Both the position numbers and the translations under genes were made by a program. Shown in pieces: positions 52,507 through 62,189 of a stretch of 64,000 nt of DNA. Positions within the stretch are counted from its first letter, which is position 1; every line of letters begins with the position of its first letter. Source of the stretch: JBEEOW01 sp041191405 (GTDB taxonomy: Bacteria; Bacteroidota; Bacteroidia; Cytophagales; UBA9547); NCBI GenBank assembly GCA_041191405.1, contig JBEEOW010000010.1, positions 1 to 64,000 of the forward strand. Direction: 5' to 3'. The notes under the pieces are model-generated. The model saw only the letters and a list, made by a program, of their open reading frames with translations, was not told the origin of the DNA and did no database searches.

Positions 52507-53532
52507 TTATAATGTTTGTTGCCAAGTCCAAGCATGTTTAAGTGCTTCTTTTAGCGTATATTTTGCTTCCCAATGCAGGAGATTATTTGCTTTTGAAGCG
52601 TTTGCGTATATTTTAGGAACATCACCAGCTCTACGTGGACCAAGTTCATAATTAACCTTTACGCCTGTAGCCTCTTCAAATGATTTAATAACATTAATCA
52701 CTGATTCACCGATTCCTGTACCAATATTTATTTTATCGTAAAATGATACTTCATTTTGTTTAAATAAATATTCAAGAGCTTTAATGTGTGCATTTGCTAA
52801 ATCAACTACATGAATGTAATCTCTTAAGCAAGAACCATCTTCGGTATCGTAATCTGTACCAAAAACAGTGATTTTTTCTCTGATTTTTGCGGCAGTTTGT
52901 GTAATAAATGGTACTAAATTATTAGGAACACCGTTTGGTAGTTCACCAATTAACGCACTTGGATGTGCTCCAATTGGATTAAAATAACGCAATGCAATTG
53001 ATTTTAGTGCCAAACCTGAATTTAAAACATCTTCAAGGATTTCTTCACACACTTTTTTGGTATTTCCATAAGGAGAAACACCTCTTTGTGTTGGTGTGTT
53101 TTCATCAACAGGAATATGCTCAGGAGTACCATAAACAGTACATGAAGATGAAAATACTAAGTTTAAAACTTTGTGTTTATTCATTACTTCAATTAAAGTA
53201 ACCAATGAATGAACATTATTATAATAATACTTCAAAGGTACATTAACTGACTCTCCTACAGCTTTGTATGCTGCGAAATGAATTACGCCAGCAATGTTTT
53301 TCTCAGTTTCAAAAATATTGTCAAGAGCCGATTTATCATTACAATCTATTTGATAAAAAGGTACTTGAACACCAATTATTTTTTCAATTCCTTTTAAAAC
53401 ATTAGGATTTGAATTTGAAAAATTATCAATAATAACAGGCAAATAACCAGCTTCATGTAAAGCTACCACTGTGTGAGAACCAATAAATCCAGCTCCACCT
53501 GTTACTATTATTTTTGATTTTACTGCCGACAT
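52507..53532 (-). CDS. galE: UDP-glucose 4-epimerase
   Basis: This 341-residue extended SDR enzyme interconverts UDP-glucose and UDP-galactose (or the GlcNAc/GalNAc pair). Motifs: VTGGAGFIGSHTVVAL, SSCTVYGTPEHIPVDE, YGNTKKVCEEIL (Tyr/Lys) and RYFNPIGAHPSALIGE. Its start shares one base with the stop of the upstream nucleotide-sugar dehydrogenase, showing tight coupling. The substrate preference cannot be read safely. Confidence 0.93.
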   Translation of the reverse strand: MSAVKSKIIVTGGAGFIGSHTVVALHEAGYLPVIIDNFSNSNPNVLKGIEKIIGVQVPFYQIDCNDKSALDNIFETEKNIAGVIHFAAYKAVGESVNVPLKYYYNNVHSLVTLIEVMNKHKVLNLVFSSSCTVYGTPEHIPVDENTPTQRGVSPYGNTKKVCEEILEDVLNSGLALKSIALRYFNPIGAHPSALIGELPNGVPNNLVPFITQTAAKIREKITVFGTDYDTEDGSCLRDYIHVVDLANAHIKALEYLFKQNEVSFYDKINIGTGIGESVINVIKSFEEATGVKVNYELGPRRAGDVPKIYANASKANNLLHWEAKYTLKEALKHAWTWQQTL

Positions 53533-54821
53533 TATAAACTCCAGTAAGTGAAATCTTTAATTTTATTTCTATAAATACCCCTAATATCTACCACAACACC
53601 TTTTTCATCAAGTATTGAAGCAAAATACGATTCAGGTAAATTAGTATATTCTTTGTGATTAACTGCTACAATAACTGCATCAAATTTACCTTCTGTTTCT
53701 TTTTGTAAAGGTAAATTATATTCATGCAAGAATTCTTCAGGAGAAGCGTGAGGGTCAACGGTTACAACATCAACTTTGAATGATAATAACTCTTTAATTA
53801 CATCAACAACTTTTGAGTTACGAATATCCTCAACATTTTCTTTGAAAGTTGCACCTAAAACAAGTACTCTTGATTTAGAGATTTCTTTCTTTTGGTCAAC
53901 CATTAAATGAACAGTTTTGTTAGCTACATAAGCTCCCATGCTGTCATTAATTTCTCTACCACTCAAAATTACTTTTGCCTTGTGCCCAAGTTTATTTGCT
54001 TTGTATGTTAAGTAATAAGGGTCAACACCAATACAGTGTCCGCCAACTAAACCTGGAGTGAACTTCAAGAAATTCCATTTAGTTCCAGCAGCTTCTAACA
54101 CTTCAAATGTATTGATTTTCAACTTATCACAAATAATTGAAAGCTCATTCATCAACGCAATATTTACGTCACGTTGGGTATTTTCAATAATTTTTGCAGC
54201 TTCTGCCACTTTAATTGAAGATGCTTTGTGCACACCTGCTTCTACTACAAGGCGGTAAACATCTGCAATTGTATCAAGAGAACCTTGATCACAACCAGAA
54301 ACTACTTTTGTGATTTTTGATAAAGTATGCTCTTTATCTCCTGGGTTTATACGCTCAGGTGAATAACCTACTTTAAAATCAGTAATATATTTTAATCCAG
54401 ATTCTTGCTCTAAAATTGGAATACAATCTTCTTCAGTACAGCCAGGATATACAGTTGATTCAAATACAACAATATCACCTTTTTTTAAAGCTTTACCTAC
54501 TGAGTGTGATGCACCTAATAAAGGACGAAGATCTGGTTTGTTAAAGTCGTCAATAGGAGTTGGAACTGCAACAATGAAAAAAGTAACTTCTTTTAAATCC
54601 TCTGGATTTGCAGAAAAAAGAATATCAGTACCTTTAAAATCATCAGCAACTAATTCACCACTTGGGTCAATATGATTATTCATCATATCCACTCTAGCTT
54701 GGTTAATATCAAATCCTACAACTTTAATTTTTTTAGCAAATTCTAAAGCTATAGGTAAACCAACATATCCTAATCCGATAACTGCCAGTTTTGTTTGTTT
54801 GTTTAAAAGTTGTTGATACAC
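53532..54821 (-). CDS. Nucleotide-sugar dehydrogenase (TviB/WbpO-like)
   Basis: This 429-residue enzyme oxidises a UDP-N-acetylhexosamine to the uronic acid in two steps. The start codon is GTG at 54821. The NAD motif is AVIGLGYVGLPIALEFA, the catalytic Cys is in GGHCIGVDPYYLT, and the C-terminal domain has LGATFKENVEDIRNS. The VGGHCIGVDPYY form and the LNKQTKLAVIGLGYVGLP start point to the TviB (UDP-GlcNAc or UDP-GalNAc) group rather than Ugd. It is followed immediately by galE, as tviB is by an epimerase in the Vi antigen system. Confidence 0.88.
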   Translation of the reverse strand: MYQQLLNKQTKLAVIGLGYVGLPIALEFAKKIKVVGFDINQARVDMMNNHIDPSGELVADDFKGTDILFSANPEDLKEVTFFIVAVPTPIDDFNKPDLRPLLGASHSVGKALKKGDIVVFESTVYPGCTEEDCIPILEQESGLKYITDFKVGYSPERINPGDKEHTLSKITKVVSGCDQGSLDTIADVYRLVVEAGVHKASSIKVAEAAKIIENTQRDVNIALMNELSIICDKLKINTFEVLEAAGTKWNFLKFTPGLVGGHCIGVDPYYLTYKANKLGHKAKVILSGREINDSMGAYVANKTVHLMVDQKKEISKSRVLVLGATFKENVEDIRNSKVVDVIKELLSFKVDVVTVDPHASPEEFLHEYNLPLQKETEGKFDAVIVAVNHKEYTNLPESYFASILDEKGVVVDIRGIYRNKIKDFTYWSL

Positions 54822-54825
54822 AGTA

Positions 54826-55410
54826 CTATGATATTTTTGTTACTGAATTATTTACTAATTGATATTTGTCACCACTTTCTGGACAAATTGCTTCATTTTG
54901 TGAGTTAAATTTGAGTTTATGCCCAAATTCACTCATCCAGCCCATTTGTTTTGCTGGATTGCCAACTAATAAAGCATAAGCTGGAACATTTTTGGTTACT
55001 ACAGCACCAGCACCAATGAAAGCATATTCGCCAATATCGTTTCCGCAAACGATAGTTGCATTTGCTCCAATGGTTGCTCCTTTTTTTACTATAGTTTTAG
55101 CGTATTCACCACGTCTATTTATTGCACTTCTTGGGTTAATTACATTAGTAAAAACACAAGATGGGCCTAAAAAAACATCATCTTCACAAATTACGCCTGT
55201 ATATATAGATACGTTATTTTGAACTTTAACATTATTGCCAAGAATAACATCGGGTGAAATAACTATATTTTGACCGATGTTACACCTTTCACCTAATTTA
55301 CAATTAGGCATAATGTGTGAAAAATGCCAAATTTTAGTATCTTTTCCTATTTCACATCCTTCATCAATAATAGCTGAAGGATGTGAATAGAAATGTTTGG
55401 TAGAAGACAT
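54826..55410 (-). CDS. Left-handed beta-helix sugar N-acetyltransferase (WbpD-like)
   Basis: This 194-residue protein is built from hexapeptide repeats (IGQNIVISPDVILGNNVKVQ and following), giving a left-handed beta-helix trimer. The opening HPSAIIDEGCEIGKDTKIWH and AFIGAGAVVTKNVPAYALLV closely follow WbpD/WlbB-type enzymes that acetylate 3-amino uronates. The 2-keto/aminotransferase partners (WbpB, WbpE) are not in the window, so they would have to be elsewhere. It lies between uxs and the tviB-like gene with 4-5 nt spacings. Confidence 0.85.
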   Translation of the reverse strand: MSSTKHFYSHPSAIIDEGCEIGKDTKIWHFSHIMPNCKLGERCNIGQNIVISPDVILGNNVKVQNNVSIYTGVICEDDVFLGPSCVFTNVINPRSAINRRGEYAKTIVKKGATIGANATIVCGNDIGEYAFIGAGAVVTKNVPAYALLVGNPAKQMGWMSEFGHKLKFNSQNEAICPESGDKYQLVNNSVTKIS

Positions 55411-55415
55411 GCTAA

Positions 55416-56393
55416 TTATTTTTGACTTACAAATTCCTTAGGAACATTGTTATGTTCTGGCAAGTTTTTGAAGTATTCATATGTAATTTTCAAACCTTCA
55501 GCTCTTGCAACTTTTGGTTCCCAACCTAATATTTCTTTTGCTTTAGTAATATCTGGTTTTCTTTGTTTTGGATCGTCAGTTGGAAGTGGTTTATACACAA
55601 CTTTCTGAGTTGTACCAGTTAATTTAATAACTTCTTCAGCAAAATCTTTGATAGTGATTTCAACTGGATTACCAATATTTACAGGATAAACATAATCGCT
55701 TAATAATAAACGATAAATACCTTCAACTAAATCGTCAACATAACAGAATGAACGAGTTTGAGAACCATCACCAAATACAGTAATATCTTCACCTCTTAAT
55801 GCTTGTCCGATAAATGCTGGCAATGCACGTCCGTCATTGAGTCTCATTCTTGGTCCGTAAGTGTTAAAAATACGAACTATTCTAGTTTCAACACCATGGA
55901 AGGTGTGATATGCCATTGTAATAGCTTCTTGGAAACGTTTTGCTTCGTCATAAACACCACGAGGTCCAATTGGATTAACATTTCCCCAATACTCTTCTGG
56001 TTGAGGATGAACATTTGGATCACCATACACTTCAGAAGTAGAAGCAATAATCATTCTTGCACCTTTGGCTTTTGCTAAACCTAAAAGATTATGTGTTCCT
56101 AATGAACCAACTTTTAAAGTTTGGATAGGGATTTTTAAATAATCAATTGGGCTTGCTGGAGATGCAAAATGTAAAATATAGTCTAATTCTCCAGGAACAT
56201 GAACATATTTACTTACATCATGATTATAAAATTCAAATTGCTCTAATTTGAATAAATGCTCAATATTTCTAATATCACCAGTAATTAGGTTATCCATTGC
56301 TATTACATGGTAACCTTCTTTTATAAATCTATCGCAAAGGTGAGAACCTAAAAAACCTGCCCCACCTGTAACTAATACTCTTTTTCTAGACAT
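55416..56393 (-). CDS. UDP-glucuronate decarboxylase (UDP-xylose synthase)
   Basis: This 325-residue extended SDR enzyme decarboxylates UDP-glucuronic acid to UDP-xylose. Motifs: VLVTGGAGFLGSHLCDRFI, HFASPASPIDY (diagnostic of UXS), STSEVYGDPNVHPQPEEY, and YDEAKRFQEA (Tyr/Lys). Its start overlaps the ugd stop by 8 nt, so the enzyme making its substrate is encoded directly upstream. It lacks the extra ArnA-type domain. Confidence 0.9.
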   Translation of the reverse strand: MSRKRVLVTGGAGFLGSHLCDRFIKEGYHVIAMDNLITGDIRNIEHLFKLEQFEFYNHDVSKYVHVPGELDYILHFASPASPIDYLKIPIQTLKVGSLGTHNLLGLAKAKGARMIIASTSEVYGDPNVHPQPEEYWGNVNPIGPRGVYDEAKRFQEAITMAYHTFHGVETRIVRIFNTYGPRMRLNDGRALPAFIGQALRGEDITVFGDGSQTRSFCYVDDLVEGIYRLLLSDYVYPVNIGNPVEITIKDFAEEVIKLTGTTQKVVYKPLPTDDPKQRKPDITKAKEILGWEPKVARAEGLKITYEYFKNLPEHNNVPKEFVSQK

Positions 56394-57699
56394 TGATATT
56401 TTCCCTTCCTATACTATAATATGTAAATCCTAATTCTTGCATTTTTGATAAAGAGAATACATTTCTACCATCAAAAACTAATTTACTTGGTAATTTTTCA
56501 ACTAATAAATCAAAATCAGGCACTCTAAATTCATTCCATTCTGTACAGATAATTAATGCATCTGCTCCATCTAAAATTTCATATTGGTTTTTACCGTACT
56601 TAATTTTATCGCCAATAAGCTTTTCAACGTTTTCAGCACCTTCTGGGTCATAAGCACTCACTTCTGCACCAGCTTTTACTAACTCATCAATAATATATAA
56701 TGCAGGAGCTTCACGAATATCATCCGTATTTGGTTTGAATGCTAATCCCCAAATTGCAAATTTCAAACCTTTTAAGTTATAATTGAAATGCTTAGCTATA
56801 CGAGGAATTAAAACAGTTTTTTGTTTTTCATTTACCTCAATCACTGATTGTAAAATTTTGAATTCATAATTTACATCAGCAGCTGATTTAACTAATGCTT
56901 GAACATCTTTAGGGAAACAACTTCCTCCGTAACCAATTCCTGGGAAAAGGAATCTTTTACCTATTCTTTCGTCATAACTAATTCCTTTACGAACTGCATC
57001 TACATCAGCACCAACTAATTCGCAAAGATTTGCAACTTCGTTCATGAAAGTGATTTTAGTTGCAAGGAATGAGTTTGCTGCATATTTTGTCATTTCAGCA
57101 GACTTTTCATCCATAAAAATAATTGGATTTCCTTGACGAACATAAGGAGCATAAAGCTCATTCATTAATTTTTGAGCTCTTTCTGATGAAGTACCTACTA
57201 CAACTCTGTCGGGTTTCATAAAATCTTCAACAGCAACACCTTCTCTTAAGAATTCTGGATTTGAAACTACATCAAATTCAACTTTAGCATTTGCAGCAAT
57301 TCTAGCTGTAACTTTTTCAGCAGTTCCAACAGGTACAGTACTTTTATCAACAATAACTTTATAATCAGTCATTATTTTACCTAAGTCGTCAGCAACTTTA
57401 AGAATAAATGATAAATCTGCATTACCATCTCCACCTGGAGGCGTTGGCAATGCTAAAAATATAATTTTTGCATCTTTAATTCCTTCTTCTAATGAAGTTG
57501 TAAATTTTAATCTGCCATTATTAACATTTCTTGTAAATAAGGTTTCTAAACCTGGTTCATAGATTGTAATTTTTCCAGATTGTAATTTTTCAACTTTAGC
57601 GATATCAATATCTACACAAGTTACATGATTACCAGTTTCTGCAAAACAAGTACCCGATACAAGTCCTACATAACCAGTTCCTACAACAGCAATTTTCAT
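56386..57699 (-). CDS. ugd: UDP-glucose 6-dehydrogenase
   Basis: This 437-residue enzyme makes UDP-glucuronic acid. The NAD motif is AVVGTGYVGLVSGTCFAE, the catalytic Cys is in GIGYGGSCFPKD, and IWGLAFKPNTDDIREAP lies in the UDP-binding domain. It is the first sugar gene of the minus-strand operon and feeds the overlapping decarboxylase gene. The terC gene lies 23 nt upstream on the same strand and may share the transcript. Confidence 0.94.
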   Translation of the reverse strand: MKIAVVGTGYVGLVSGTCFAETGNHVTCVDIDIAKVEKLQSGKITIYEPGLETLFTRNVNNGRLKFTTSLEEGIKDAKIIFLALPTPPGGDGNADLSFILKVADDLGKIMTDYKVIVDKSTVPVGTAEKVTARIAANAKVEFDVVSNPEFLREGVAVEDFMKPDRVVVGTSSERAQKLMNELYAPYVRQGNPIIFMDEKSAEMTKYAANSFLATKITFMNEVANLCELVGADVDAVRKGISYDERIGKRFLFPGIGYGGSCFPKDVQALVKSAADVNYEFKILQSVIEVNEKQKTVLIPRIAKHFNYNLKGLKFAIWGLAFKPNTDDIREAPALYIIDELVKAGAEVSAYDPEGAENVEKLIGDKIKYGKNQYEILDGADALIICTEWNEFRVPDFDLLVEKLPSKLVFDGRNVFSLSKMQELGFTYYSIGRENINV

Positions 57700-57722
57700 G
57701 TGTGATTATTTACTATTTAAAA

Positions 57723-58589
57723 TTAATTAGATATTTCTTTATTTGCTTCTGCTTCAGCAGCTAATAATGCTCTTTTTGCTTCTGCTTTACGAGAAAGCAT
57801 ATTTAAAAACTCAACTGATAATGCAAATCCAATGGCAGCATATAAGTATGATTTATCAACGTGGAAACCTGCAGCTTCTACTAATAACAATGCAGCAATT
57901 ATTACTAAAAAGCAAAGTGCCAACATTTTTATAGTAGGATTTTCATTTACAAAATCACTGATTTTACCTGACAATGTTAACATGATAAATAATGCAATAA
58001 TAACAGCAACTATCATAATTTCAACATGTTTGGTAACACCAACTGCCGCCAAAATTGAGTCGAAAGAGAATACAATATCTAAGAAAATTATCTGAACAAT
58101 AGCTGATGGAATAGACATTTGACTTTCTTTTCCATCTTCTTCTTCCTCGTCTTCTTCAGGATGTGTATGGAAATTTTCTAATATTTCTGAAACACTTTTG
58201 TACATTAAGAAGATACCTCCACCTAATAAAATTAGGTCTTTGCCACTGATCTCATTAATTTCTGTGTAAAGATGTAATTGATGAGCATTTAACTGATCAA
58301 TATTTACAACATTATACATCATGTTTAATATATCAATACCAAAATCTTCAAGTGAGAATAATGCCTCTCTCATTCCCATAATCCAAGAAATAGAGAACAG
58401 TAAACCTATCCTAAACACTAGTGCTAGACTTAATCCGATTGCTCGTGCTTTACCTTGATTTTCTTTTGGGAGCTTCCCAGTAAGTATCGAGATAAATATA
58501 ACATTATCTATACCCAACACAATTTCCATAACTGTGAGAGTAAGCAAGGTCATTAGACCTTCAGGGCTGAAAAGTATAGTAAAATCCAT
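57723..58589 (-). CDS. TerC-family membrane protein
   Basis: I start at the ATG at 58589; a TTG 48 nt earlier would run through a good promoter match. The 288-residue product has about seven transmembrane segments with the two TerC Asp motifs, MEIVLGIDNVIFISIL and DIVFSFDSILAAVGV, and an acidic loop (EEDEEEEDGKES) between them. TerC proteins are linked to manganese export and metalation of secreted enzymes. It leads into ugd with a 23-nt gap. Confidence 0.88.
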   Translation of the reverse strand: MDFTILFSPEGLMTLLTLTVMEIVLGIDNVIFISILTGKLPKENQGKARAIGLSLALVFRIGLLFSISWIMGMREALFSLEDFGIDILNMMYNVVNIDQLNAHQLHLYTEINEISGKDLILLGGGIFLMYKSVSEILENFHTHPEEDEEEEDGKESQMSIPSAIVQIIFLDIVFSFDSILAAVGVTKHVEIMIVAVIIALFIMLTLSGKISDFVNENPTIKMLALCFLVIIAALLLVEAAGFHVDKSYLYAAIGFALSVEFLNMLSRKAEAKRALLAAEAEANKEISN

Positions 58590-58597
58590 ATTCACTA

Positions 58598-58605
58598 CAA
58601 ATATA
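58598..58605 (-). promoter_or_regulatory. -7 element of terC, nearly leaderless
   Basis: The minus strand reads TATATTTG, only 9 nt before the ATG at 58589. Transcription would begin within a few bases of the start codon. Confidence 0.45.
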
Positions 58606-58678
58606 TTAGGTTTAAACAAAATCACAACATTTGCCAAGCTATTTTAAAAAAGAAATACCATTAATTTTAAAAAAGCTC

Positions 58679-58686
58679 TAATTTTG
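58679..58686 (+). promoter_or_regulatory. -7 element of the ABC exporter gene
   Basis: TAATTTTG matches TAnnTTTG, 18 nt before the ATG at 58704; divergent to the terC element. Confidence 0.45.
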
Positions 58687-58703
58687 ACACTTATTTTAAT
58701 AAA

Positions 58704-60503
58704 ATGGCAAAAAGAAGAAATAACAATATTGAAGTTGAACCTGTAAAAATTTCTAAAAAAGGTTTTTTGAACATTTCTAAGATGTTTAAATACGCTTTAA
58801 AGTATAAATTGACATTTACTTTTGGGTTAGTTTTTTTAGTATTATCAAGTTTAACAACCATGGCTTTCCCGTATGTAATGGGGAAATTAGTTGATGCAGC
58901 AGTAGGGAAAGGGCATGGTTTTTTCTCTAGTTTAAACAATATTGTTATTTTTTTAATAATTGTATTAATTCTTCAATCAATATTTTCATTTCTTAGAATT
59001 TGGCTTTTTTCAAAAGTTAGTGAAAACACCATTGCTGATATTCGATTAGACTTGTATAATAAAATGTTAGAATTACCAGTTTCATTTTTTGAAAAAAGCA
59101 GAGTTGGCGAATTAACTAGTCGATTAACAAATGATGTAGCTCAACTTCAAGATTCATTATCCACTTCACTAGCGGAGTTTTTGCGTCAAATTATTACCTT
59201 AATTGTAGGTGTGGGAATAATTTTTTTCATATCTCTTAAACTAACCTTGTTTATGCTTGCAACATTTCCTTTTCTGGTACTTGCTGCATTTGTTTTTGGG
59301 AAAAAAATTAGAGCAAAATCAAAAAATACACAAGATCAACTAGCAACAACCATGGTAGTGGTTGAAGAAACTTTACAAGCAATTAATACCGTAAAATCTT
59401 TTGTTAATGAAGTATTTGAATCAAATCGATATCAATCAGAATTAAAAAAAGTTACACAAAATGCTTTATCAACTTCGTTTTGGAGAGCAATGTTTGTATC
59501 ATTTGTAATATTTGCAATTTTTGGAGGAATTATATTAGTACTTTGGTATGGTGCAACTTTAGTTCAAAATAGTGAATTGAAAATTGGCGAATTAACCTCA
59601 TTTGTGATTTTTACTGGATTTATTGGCGCTTCTGTAGGTGGAATCGGTGAAATTTTTAGTCAATTACAAAAAACGATGGGGGCTTCTGAACGAATTATTG
59701 AAATTTTACAATTAGATTCAGAAGTATATAACAATAATGTAAGTGCTATTGCAGATGTTGATTCTATGTGCGAAATTAAATTTAATAAACTTACATTTGC
59801 TTATCCTTCTCGTTTGGAATATAATGTTTTAGATGAAATTAGCTTTGATTTATTAACAAATCAAAAAATAGCATTAGTTGGCGAAAGTGGTGGCGGAAAA
59901 TCAACCATTGTACAATTATTGCTTCGTTTTTACTCACCTCAAAACGGAATTATAACATTAAATGGAATCAATGTTTCTGAATTAGATTTAAAATGGTACA
60001 GAAATTTATTTGGAATAGTTTCTCAAGAGGTAATGCTTTTTGGAGGGACTATATTAGATAATATAAAATATGGTAATCCTCTTGCTAGCGAATATGAAAT
60101 AATTGAAGCAGCAAAAAGTGCTTTTGCTTTTGACTTTATAAATTCATTTCAAGATGGGTTTAATACCATTGTTGGGGAAAGAGGTGTGAAACTTTCTGGC
60201 GGACAAAGACAACGAATTGCTATTGCGAGAGCATTGTTAAAAAATCCAAAAATATTAATTTTAGATGAAGCCACCAGTGCATTAGATTCTTCAGCTGAAT
60301 TAGAAGTACAAAATGCATTGGATAATTTAATGCAAAACAGAACCACATTAATTATCGCTCATAGACTTTCAACTATTAAAAACGCAGATAAAATATTAGT
60401 TCTTGAAAACGGTAAAATTTTGGAGCAAGGCTCCCATGATGAACTAATTAGGAACCCTAATGGAAAATATAATATGTTATATACAATGCAGAGTAAATAT
60501 TAA
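58704..60503 (+). CDS. ABC exporter, fused membrane and ATPase domains (MsbA/ABCB type)
   Basis: This 599-residue half-transporter has six transmembrane segments (about 35-320) followed by the ATPase domain. Walker A is GESGGGKST (393-401), the Q-loop is GIVSQEVMLFG, the signature is KLSGGQRQRIAIARALL, Walker B is ILILDEATSALD and the H-loop is LIIAHRLST. The protein would work as a homodimer exporting a lipid or hydrophobic compound. The Arg/Asn-rich start MAKRRNNN is cytoplasmic. It is monocistronic, so the substrate cannot be inferred from neighbours. Confidence 0.93.
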   Translation: MAKRRNNNIEVEPVKISKKGFLNISKMFKYALKYKLTFTFGLVFLVLSSLTTMAFPYVMGKLVDAAVGKGHGFFSSLNNIVIFLIIVLILQSIFSFLRIWLFSKVSENTIADIRLDLYNKMLELPVSFFEKSRVGELTSRLTNDVAQLQDSLSTSLAEFLRQIITLIVGVGIIFFISLKLTLFMLATFPFLVLAAFVFGKKIRAKSKNTQDQLATTMVVVEETLQAINTVKSFVNEVFESNRYQSELKKVTQNALSTSFWRAMFVSFVIFAIFGGIILVLWYGATLVQNSELKIGELTSFVIFTGFIGASVGGIGEIFSQLQKTMGASERIIEILQLDSEVYNNNVSAIADVDSMCEIKFNKLTFAYPSRLEYNVLDEISFDLLTNQKIALVGESGGGKSTIVQLLLRFYSPQNGIITLNGINVSELDLKWYRNLFGIVSQEVMLFGGTILDNIKYGNPLASEYEIIEAAKSAFAFDFINSFQDGFNTIVGERGVKLSGGQRQRIAIARALLKNPKILILDEATSALDSSAELEVQNALDNLMQNRTTLIIAHRLSTIKNADKILVLENGKILEQGSHDELIRNPNGKYNMLYTMQSKY

Positions 60504-60837
60504 TATCTGTATTATATTTTATATTATTACATTATTGTATGAAATAACTTATTATCTTTAAGTATTTTCCTAATTCTTCCATAAAATAATTAACAAAAAA
60601 CTAACAGTAAGTAGTCCTTTAAATTTTTTACTGAATGCAATCTTTTAAACTATTTTAAAGATTAACAATTGAAAAAACTATTAATATTAAAAAATATCTA
60701 AAAGTTGATATTTTTTTATTCTTTAATTTATTCAAATAAATTTATTGATTATTAGTTAGTTATGTAATGTTATCTAAAAAATGTATTAAATAATAGAATA
60801 TAACAATCACAAAATGATAGAATTATATTCACGAGTA

Positions 60838-60869
60838 TTTGATATTTTATTAATATAGTCCTATCTTTA
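60838..60869 (+). promoter_or_regulatory. gldJ promoter (-33 TTTG, -7 TATCTTTA)
   Basis: TTTG at 60838-60841 and TATCTTTA at 60862-60869 are spaced by 20 nt, as in the Bacteroidetes promoter, with the last G of the -7 replaced by A. The preceding part of the 60504-60910 gap is AT-rich and shows no gene. Confidence 0.5.
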
Positions 60870-60910
60870 CACAGTATTTTACAAAAATACCCTAATTTAC
60901 CCTGAAAACA

Positions 60911-62119
60911 TTGACGAGTATGAACAGAATTCTGAGATCAATTAAATATCTCTCAATTTTGCTGGCTGGTTCAGCAATAATAGCTAGTTGTGGCGGTGAT
61001 GGTCACCCAACTGCAACTGATCCTGGAAAAGGCAGTATGACTACAGGATTAGAATATAACGCTGAGGACGGTTTCCAAGTACAAGATTTTGAAGGTCAGC
61101 CAGAAGGTCCTAACTTAGTTTATATTGAAGGTGGACGTACTGTAATGGGTTCATTTGAAGAGGATTTAATGAACACTGGTGACAATATTGAGCGTACTGT
61201 AACTGTTTCTTCATTCTTTATGGATCAAACAGAAGTTGCTAATATTCACTGGTTAGAGTATTTATTCTATGTACAAAAAGATTCATCTGAGGAGTTTTTC
61301 AAAACTGCACTTCCTGATACTACAGTATGGGCAAGTCAGTTAGCATTTAACGACCCTTATGTTGATCACTATTTAAGATATCCTGGTTTCCGTTTTTTCC
61401 CTGTTGTAGGAGTTAACTGGAAACAAGCAAATGACTACTGTACTTGGAGAACAGGTGTTGTTAACAAACGTTTAGGAGAAGATGCTGGTGTTGAAATTCC
61501 TGCTGATGGTGGTCGTATTCCATTAGAGTCAGGTGTTGTATTACCTAACTTCCGTTTACCAACTGAGGCTGAGTGGGAATATGCAGCTACTGCACTTATC
61601 GGTACTCAATGGTTAGACGAAAACCAAACTCAAAAAAGATTATATCCATGGGATGGTCACGCATTACGTAATCCTTATGGTGATGAAATGGGTTATTTCT
61701 TAGCTAACTTCAAAAGAGGTAGAGGTGACTATGCTGGTATCGCTGGTAAATTGAATGATGGTGCAATGATTACTGCTTACATCTTCTCTTTCCCTCCTAA
61801 TGACTACGGTTTATACTGTATGGCTGGAAACATTTCTGAGTGGGTATATGATGTTTATCGTCCAAACTCTTTCGAAGATGTTGATGATTTAAACCCAATG
61901 CGTAGAAATGGATACCAAGATGAAGCTAAAGGTTATGACAAAAAAGGTTTCCAAACTTTAATTGACGACCACGTACGTGTTTACAAAGGTGGTTCATGGA
62001 AAGATGTAGCATACTGGATGTCACCAGGTACTCGTCGTTTCTTAGAAGAAGATTCATCAACTGCAACAATTGGTTTCCGTTGTGCAATGATTAAAGCTGA
62101 GGCTGGTTCTCAACAATAA
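60911..62119 (+). CDS. gldJ: Gliding motility / type IX secretion lipoprotein GldJ-like
   Basis: This 402-residue lipoprotein (signal ending IIASCGGDG) has an FGE-sulfatase fold used structurally. The GldJ markers are the TTGLEYN lead, GPNLVYIEGGRTVMGSFEED, the MDQTEVANIHWLEYLFY segment, FRLPTEAEWEYAA and KGGSWKDVAYWMSPGTRRF. GldJ is required for gliding and stabilises the GldK/type IX machinery in Flavobacterium. The protein here is shorter than the 561-residue Flavobacterium GldJ. It is clearly different in codon pattern from the other FGE gene at 23131 and looks highly expressed. It has its own promoter and terminator. Confidence 0.85.
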   Translation: MTSMNRILRSIKYLSILLAGSAIIASCGGDGHPTATDPGKGSMTTGLEYNAEDGFQVQDFEGQPEGPNLVYIEGGRTVMGSFEEDLMNTGDNIERTVTVSSFFMDQTEVANIHWLEYLFYVQKDSSEEFFKTALPDTTVWASQLAFNDPYVDHYLRYPGFRFFPVVGVNWKQANDYCTWRTGVVNKRLGEDAGVEIPADGGRIPLESGVVLPNFRLPTEAEWEYAATALIGTQWLDENQTQKRLYPWDGHALRNPYGDEMGYFLANFKRGRGDYAGIAGKLNDGAMITAYIFSFPPNDYGLYCMAGNISEWVYDVYRPNSFEDVDDLNPMRRNGYQDEAKGYDKKGFQTLIDDHVRVYKGGSWKDVAYWMSPGTRRFLEEDSSTATIGFRCAMIKAEAGSQQ

Positions 62120-62143
62120 TTCAGCGTAAAATATAAAACTTAT

Positions 62144-62177
62144 AAAAGCCGTTACCGTAATAAGGTAACGGCTTTTT
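62144..62177 (+). terminator. Terminator of gldJ
   Basis: AAAGCCGTTACC / GGTAACGGCTTT with a short GTAATAA-like loop and a T-run. Confidence 0.88.
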
Positions 62178-62189
62178 CGTTTTTTACCA

